Shown piece after piece: positions 60,788 through 64,000 of a stretch of 64,000 nucleotides of DNA. Position 1 is the stretch's first letter, and the number at the start of each line of letters is the position of its first letter. The DNA comes from Cliona cf. orientalis. Taxonomy: Eukaryota > Porifera > Demospongiae > Clionaida > Clionaidae. The stretch covers positions 7,316,001 through 7,380,000 of the forward strand of contig OZ005703.1 in NCBI GenBank assembly GCA_963930775.1, given 5' to 3'. The notes below the pieces were generated by a model that worked only from the letters and a program-made list of their open reading frames with translations, had not been told where the DNA came from and made no database searches. The position numbers were made by a program, and so were the translations under genes.

Positions 60788-63700
60788 ATGGCATCACTGT
60801 ATGACTTCAGGTTGATGATTATTTTTTCAGTGGTTCTTTGTCAAGTTGGCGGTGAAGATGGTATTGATATACTATATTATTATTATAGGATTCTGATCTG
60901 TGCTGTACTTCATACTTTTACTTGCTACAGCTGGTGTTAGATTGTCCCTCAATGGAACATGCATTGCTAACTATGGTTTTGTGGATGTTGATGATATTGG
61001 TGAAGGTGATAATGCCCTGTTCTGTCATACTGACAAGGATGATTGCTGTAGTTTACAACCCAACCGAGCTGGGGAGTGGTATTATCCCAATGGAAACAAA
61101 GTGAAAATTATGGGAGGTTCTGGAAATGCCGAATTTTACAGAGATAGAGGAACACAAATTGTACGCCTCCATCATCGTGAAGGCACAATTACAGGAAGGG
61201 GACTCTTCCGATGTGAAATACCAGATGCTGATAATAAAATGCAGTCTGCTTATGCATATATTGGTATGCCTATTCTGTGCTAATTGCTGAATAGTTTTCA
61301 TCTATTATGCTTACTAGTTGACAACAACACAATTACAATTTCCTTATCTGCTCCCTTGACTCAATATGCTGAGATCAGATCATCTCTCAGACTGATGTGT
61401 TCATCTATGATCTCATTCAATCTTCCACTTCGAGATGTGATGTTTGAATGGTTCTATGGTCCAAATGGCAATTCTTCACTACCTTCTGGTGTGGCAATAT
61501 CTGCTACAACAAGCATTAACAGCACTTATACCAGTATTCTGGAGTTCTCTCCACTTCTACCTTCCCATGCTGGGCAGTATACCTGTCGATTGGGAGGCAA
61601 TCAAAAACTACAAGAAAATACTGAGATTTCTGTGAACAATTGTGAGTCATAAATAGGATATTTTATTCGTTGATTTCATTATACAATCTTGGGCAGATAT
61701 GATTATTGGTTTTGAGCAAAGTAGCTATACTATTATGGAGGGTTACACTGTCAGAGTGTGCTTTAATGCTACAGTCCAAGGAACTGTGAATAGAGATGTG
61801 ACGGTAAATATTTCAACAGCAGACAACTCCACAATGGGTGAGACAATTAAATTTATAGTATACTAGAGTTGTATGGTAAAAATTGTCTATCACACATTAT
61901 TTCTAGGAAGTGGGGACTACACTCCAATCGACATGCCTGTGAAGATAAACATGTCAACTACTACCATGTGTGTAAATATCTCAACAACTTACGATGATAA
62001 TCCCATGAACATGGATGAAATATTCATTGTATCTCTGACATCAAATGATACAAAAGTTTTTATTCCAAAAGAGAGTGCCAGCACCAGAATCATCATTGAA
62101 AACAGTAATATTTGCGATTTTGTATGTTCTTTTTGGTGACTCTATTTTCTCTACTTAGTTTTTCCTCCAGATGTTGAACCCAAGATAAACAAAGTGACAA
62201 AGGGAATGAATGCTGTTTTTACTGTGAAAATTTCCAATGCTATAGCCAGCAACGGTTTTCAGTGGCAGCATAATGAAATAAATATTACTGGAGAACATGC
62301 AAGGATGATGAATTTGACCATTGTTAATGCAGCAGAAATGAATGAAGGAAATTATACATACATTATCACAGTGACATTTTCTTCATTCGAAGGAACCATC
62401 ACCTCAAATAGGGCTCAACTTCTTGTCTGTAAGCTAACAATAGTTACTTGATCATATTATTTATTATCCATGCCTTTCTTCCTAACAGTTTCACCAGCTA
62501 GTATTATCACACATCCATCTAATCAGACTGTAGCACAGGATGGTACAGCAGAGTTTTCAGTGAATGCATCAGGAGATGGACTGACCTATCAATGGCAGAA
62601 AAATGGTGTAAACATTCCGGGAAATGCTTCTAGATATGAGGGTGTTTCTACAGCTGTACTGAGAATAAATGATGCTGAAGTTGATGATGTTGGGATGTAC
62701 AAGTGTATAGTGTCCAATGGAGCAGGAGATAATGTCACGTCAAATGAAGCAGTTCTTACAATCAGTAAGTCATGCAACCTATGTAATAATAATAATGCCA
62801 CTGCAGTACCTATGTGTGGAGATTTCTATTTTTATGTAGTTAGCTCACCGACAATTACAAACTACTCCTTTGAATCGAATTCTATTGCTATTTCCTGGCA
62901 ACAAGATGATCTGGCTCAATCCTATAAAATTCAGTACAACTTCACCATAAGAGAGTGTGCAGATGAAATGGTCACACTAGTCATGAGTCATGAATTGAGT
63001 GAGACAATGAGGAACAATTATACCATCCGCAATAGTACCAAAATGCCAGTGGAGGAGGATAGTGATTACAATATTTCACTAATTGCTGTAAATTCTAATG
63101 TAAGCAGTCCAGCTGCTATTATTATTGGTACAACTGAACAAGCAGGTATAATCATAATAATATCATGCGTAATACTAATCAATGTTTTAACATACCAGCA
63201 CCCAGTGTGGCCCCTATATCTGTCACAAATATATCTGAGAGCTCAACAAGTATTCATATCAAATGGGAGCGTGTCGCATGTTCTCAGAGAAATGGAGAGA
63301 TTGATGGCTATAATGTGATCTATTACCCCGAAGGTAATAGTAGTGACAAGACTACAGCCACTGTTTATGGAGTTACAGAGAGCAACAGAACATTCTTAGC
63401 TAATGGATTGCAACCTCTAACCAACTACACCTTTGAAGTACTGGCATTCAACATACATGGTTATGGACCAGCAGCTAATGCCACGTTTCAGACTTCAATA
63501 GCTGAAGGTACATACATACATATTTTGTAATTAATGACTGTTATTGCTTGAATGTTTTCTTTGTAGATATTAGTTTCTTTCTTAATGGAAATCTCTATCC
63601 CAACAACTCCCTTGTGAATCTTAAAGAAATTGGTGAAGCAAGCAAGGCTCTCTTGTGCCTCACAAACAACATCAACTGCTGTACGGATGGGGCACAAGGA

Positions 63701-64000
63701 GACTGGTACAATCCTAAGAACAACACAACACCAATTACAACTACTAGAGATAATAGCACTAGTTATTACACAAGCAAAGGTCCCAGCCATATTCGTCTCA
63801 ACAACATTAATATCACTGACAGTAAATCTGGGATTTATCACTGCAAGATCCCTGACTCAAGTGGGATGGATCAAAGAATTTATATAGGAATCTATGGCAA
63901 TGATTCAGATAAGGGTGGGATAAGTTGTGCTTTTCAACAACTACAAAATGTTACTTATTTTTATGGGTAGGTCGTCCTGTCTTGGTGAATTTGACTTTCA
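60788..64000 (+). CDS. Gene C1 (partial): FPNG/Ig/Calx-beta/FN3 receptor, A-B chimeric layout
   Basis: Exons: 60788-60860, 60931-61263, 61318-61641, 61697-61837, 61907-62104, 62159-62428, 62489-62764, 62840-63145, 63199-63507, 63567-63914, then 63971 running off the window. Order: signal peptide, FPNG, Ig, Calx-beta, Ig-Ig, FN3-FN3, FPNG, Ig. The front (signal, FPNG, Ig) is A-type, while everything from Calx-beta on matches B exons 4-11. The first exon is 73 nt, exactly as in all A and B genes. The Ig at 62159-62428 lacks both canonical cysteines. The 3' end, and so membrane anchoring, is unknown. The last donor (G|GTGGGA at 63914) is weak. Confidence 0.8.

Overview
The window is animal nuclear DNA, most likely from a sponge (Porifera, probably a demosponge). 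It is AT-rich and has many short GT-AG introns (mostly 50-150 bp). It encodes very large immunoglobulin (Ig) / fibronectin III (FN3) / Calx-beta receptors and a receptor protein tyrosine phosphatase. A recurring cysteine-rich module with a W-[YF]-F-P-N-G core resembles modules I recall from predicted sponge receptors. The species cannot be fixed from sequence alone.

Layout. 1-3.6 kb: mostly non-coding, with microsatellites and one minus-strand first exon resembling RNF11 (3247-3357). 3.7-59.9 kb: three head-to-tail duplications of a two-gene unit, A then B. A1 3727-7962, B1 8859-20330; A2 21075-26971, B2 28274-38651; A3 38950-43825, B3 45285-59893. 60.8-64 kb: the start of a seventh gene, C1, that combines an A-type front with B-type modules and runs off the window. 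Each A promoter carries an NRF-1-type palindrome 50-60 bp before the ATG. Each A gene is followed by a decayed second copy of its last two exons.

Products. A genes encode secreted proteins built from Ig-like and FPNG modules, ending in a cysteine-bearing terminal domain with no membrane span. B genes encode 2800-3660-residue type I membrane receptors with nearly the same ectodomain: Ig, Calx-beta, Ig/FN3/FPNG super-repeats. B1 and B2 end in a Thr-rich stalk, the A-type terminal domain, one membrane span and a short tail with a textbook-spaced ITAM (YxxI-x6-YxxI) plus a third YxxI/YxxM. B3, with the matching ectodomain, has tandem tyrosine phosphatase domains (D1 intact, D2 apparently degenerate).

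Reading. Paired kinase-coupled (ITAM) and phosphatase (RPTP) receptors with shared ectodomains, interleaved with related soluble proteins, homogenised in places and broken in others, look like a fast-evolving recognition cluster. It is comparable in logic to vertebrate paired receptors or the cnidarian Alr complex. This functional reading is inference. The gene models are well supported: summed exon lengths of B1, A2, B2 and B3 are each exact multiples of three, and nearly all ectodomain introns are phase 1. A1 carries one frameshifted exon and A3 two. Because the exons are symmetric, skipping the broken ones would restore an open frame.
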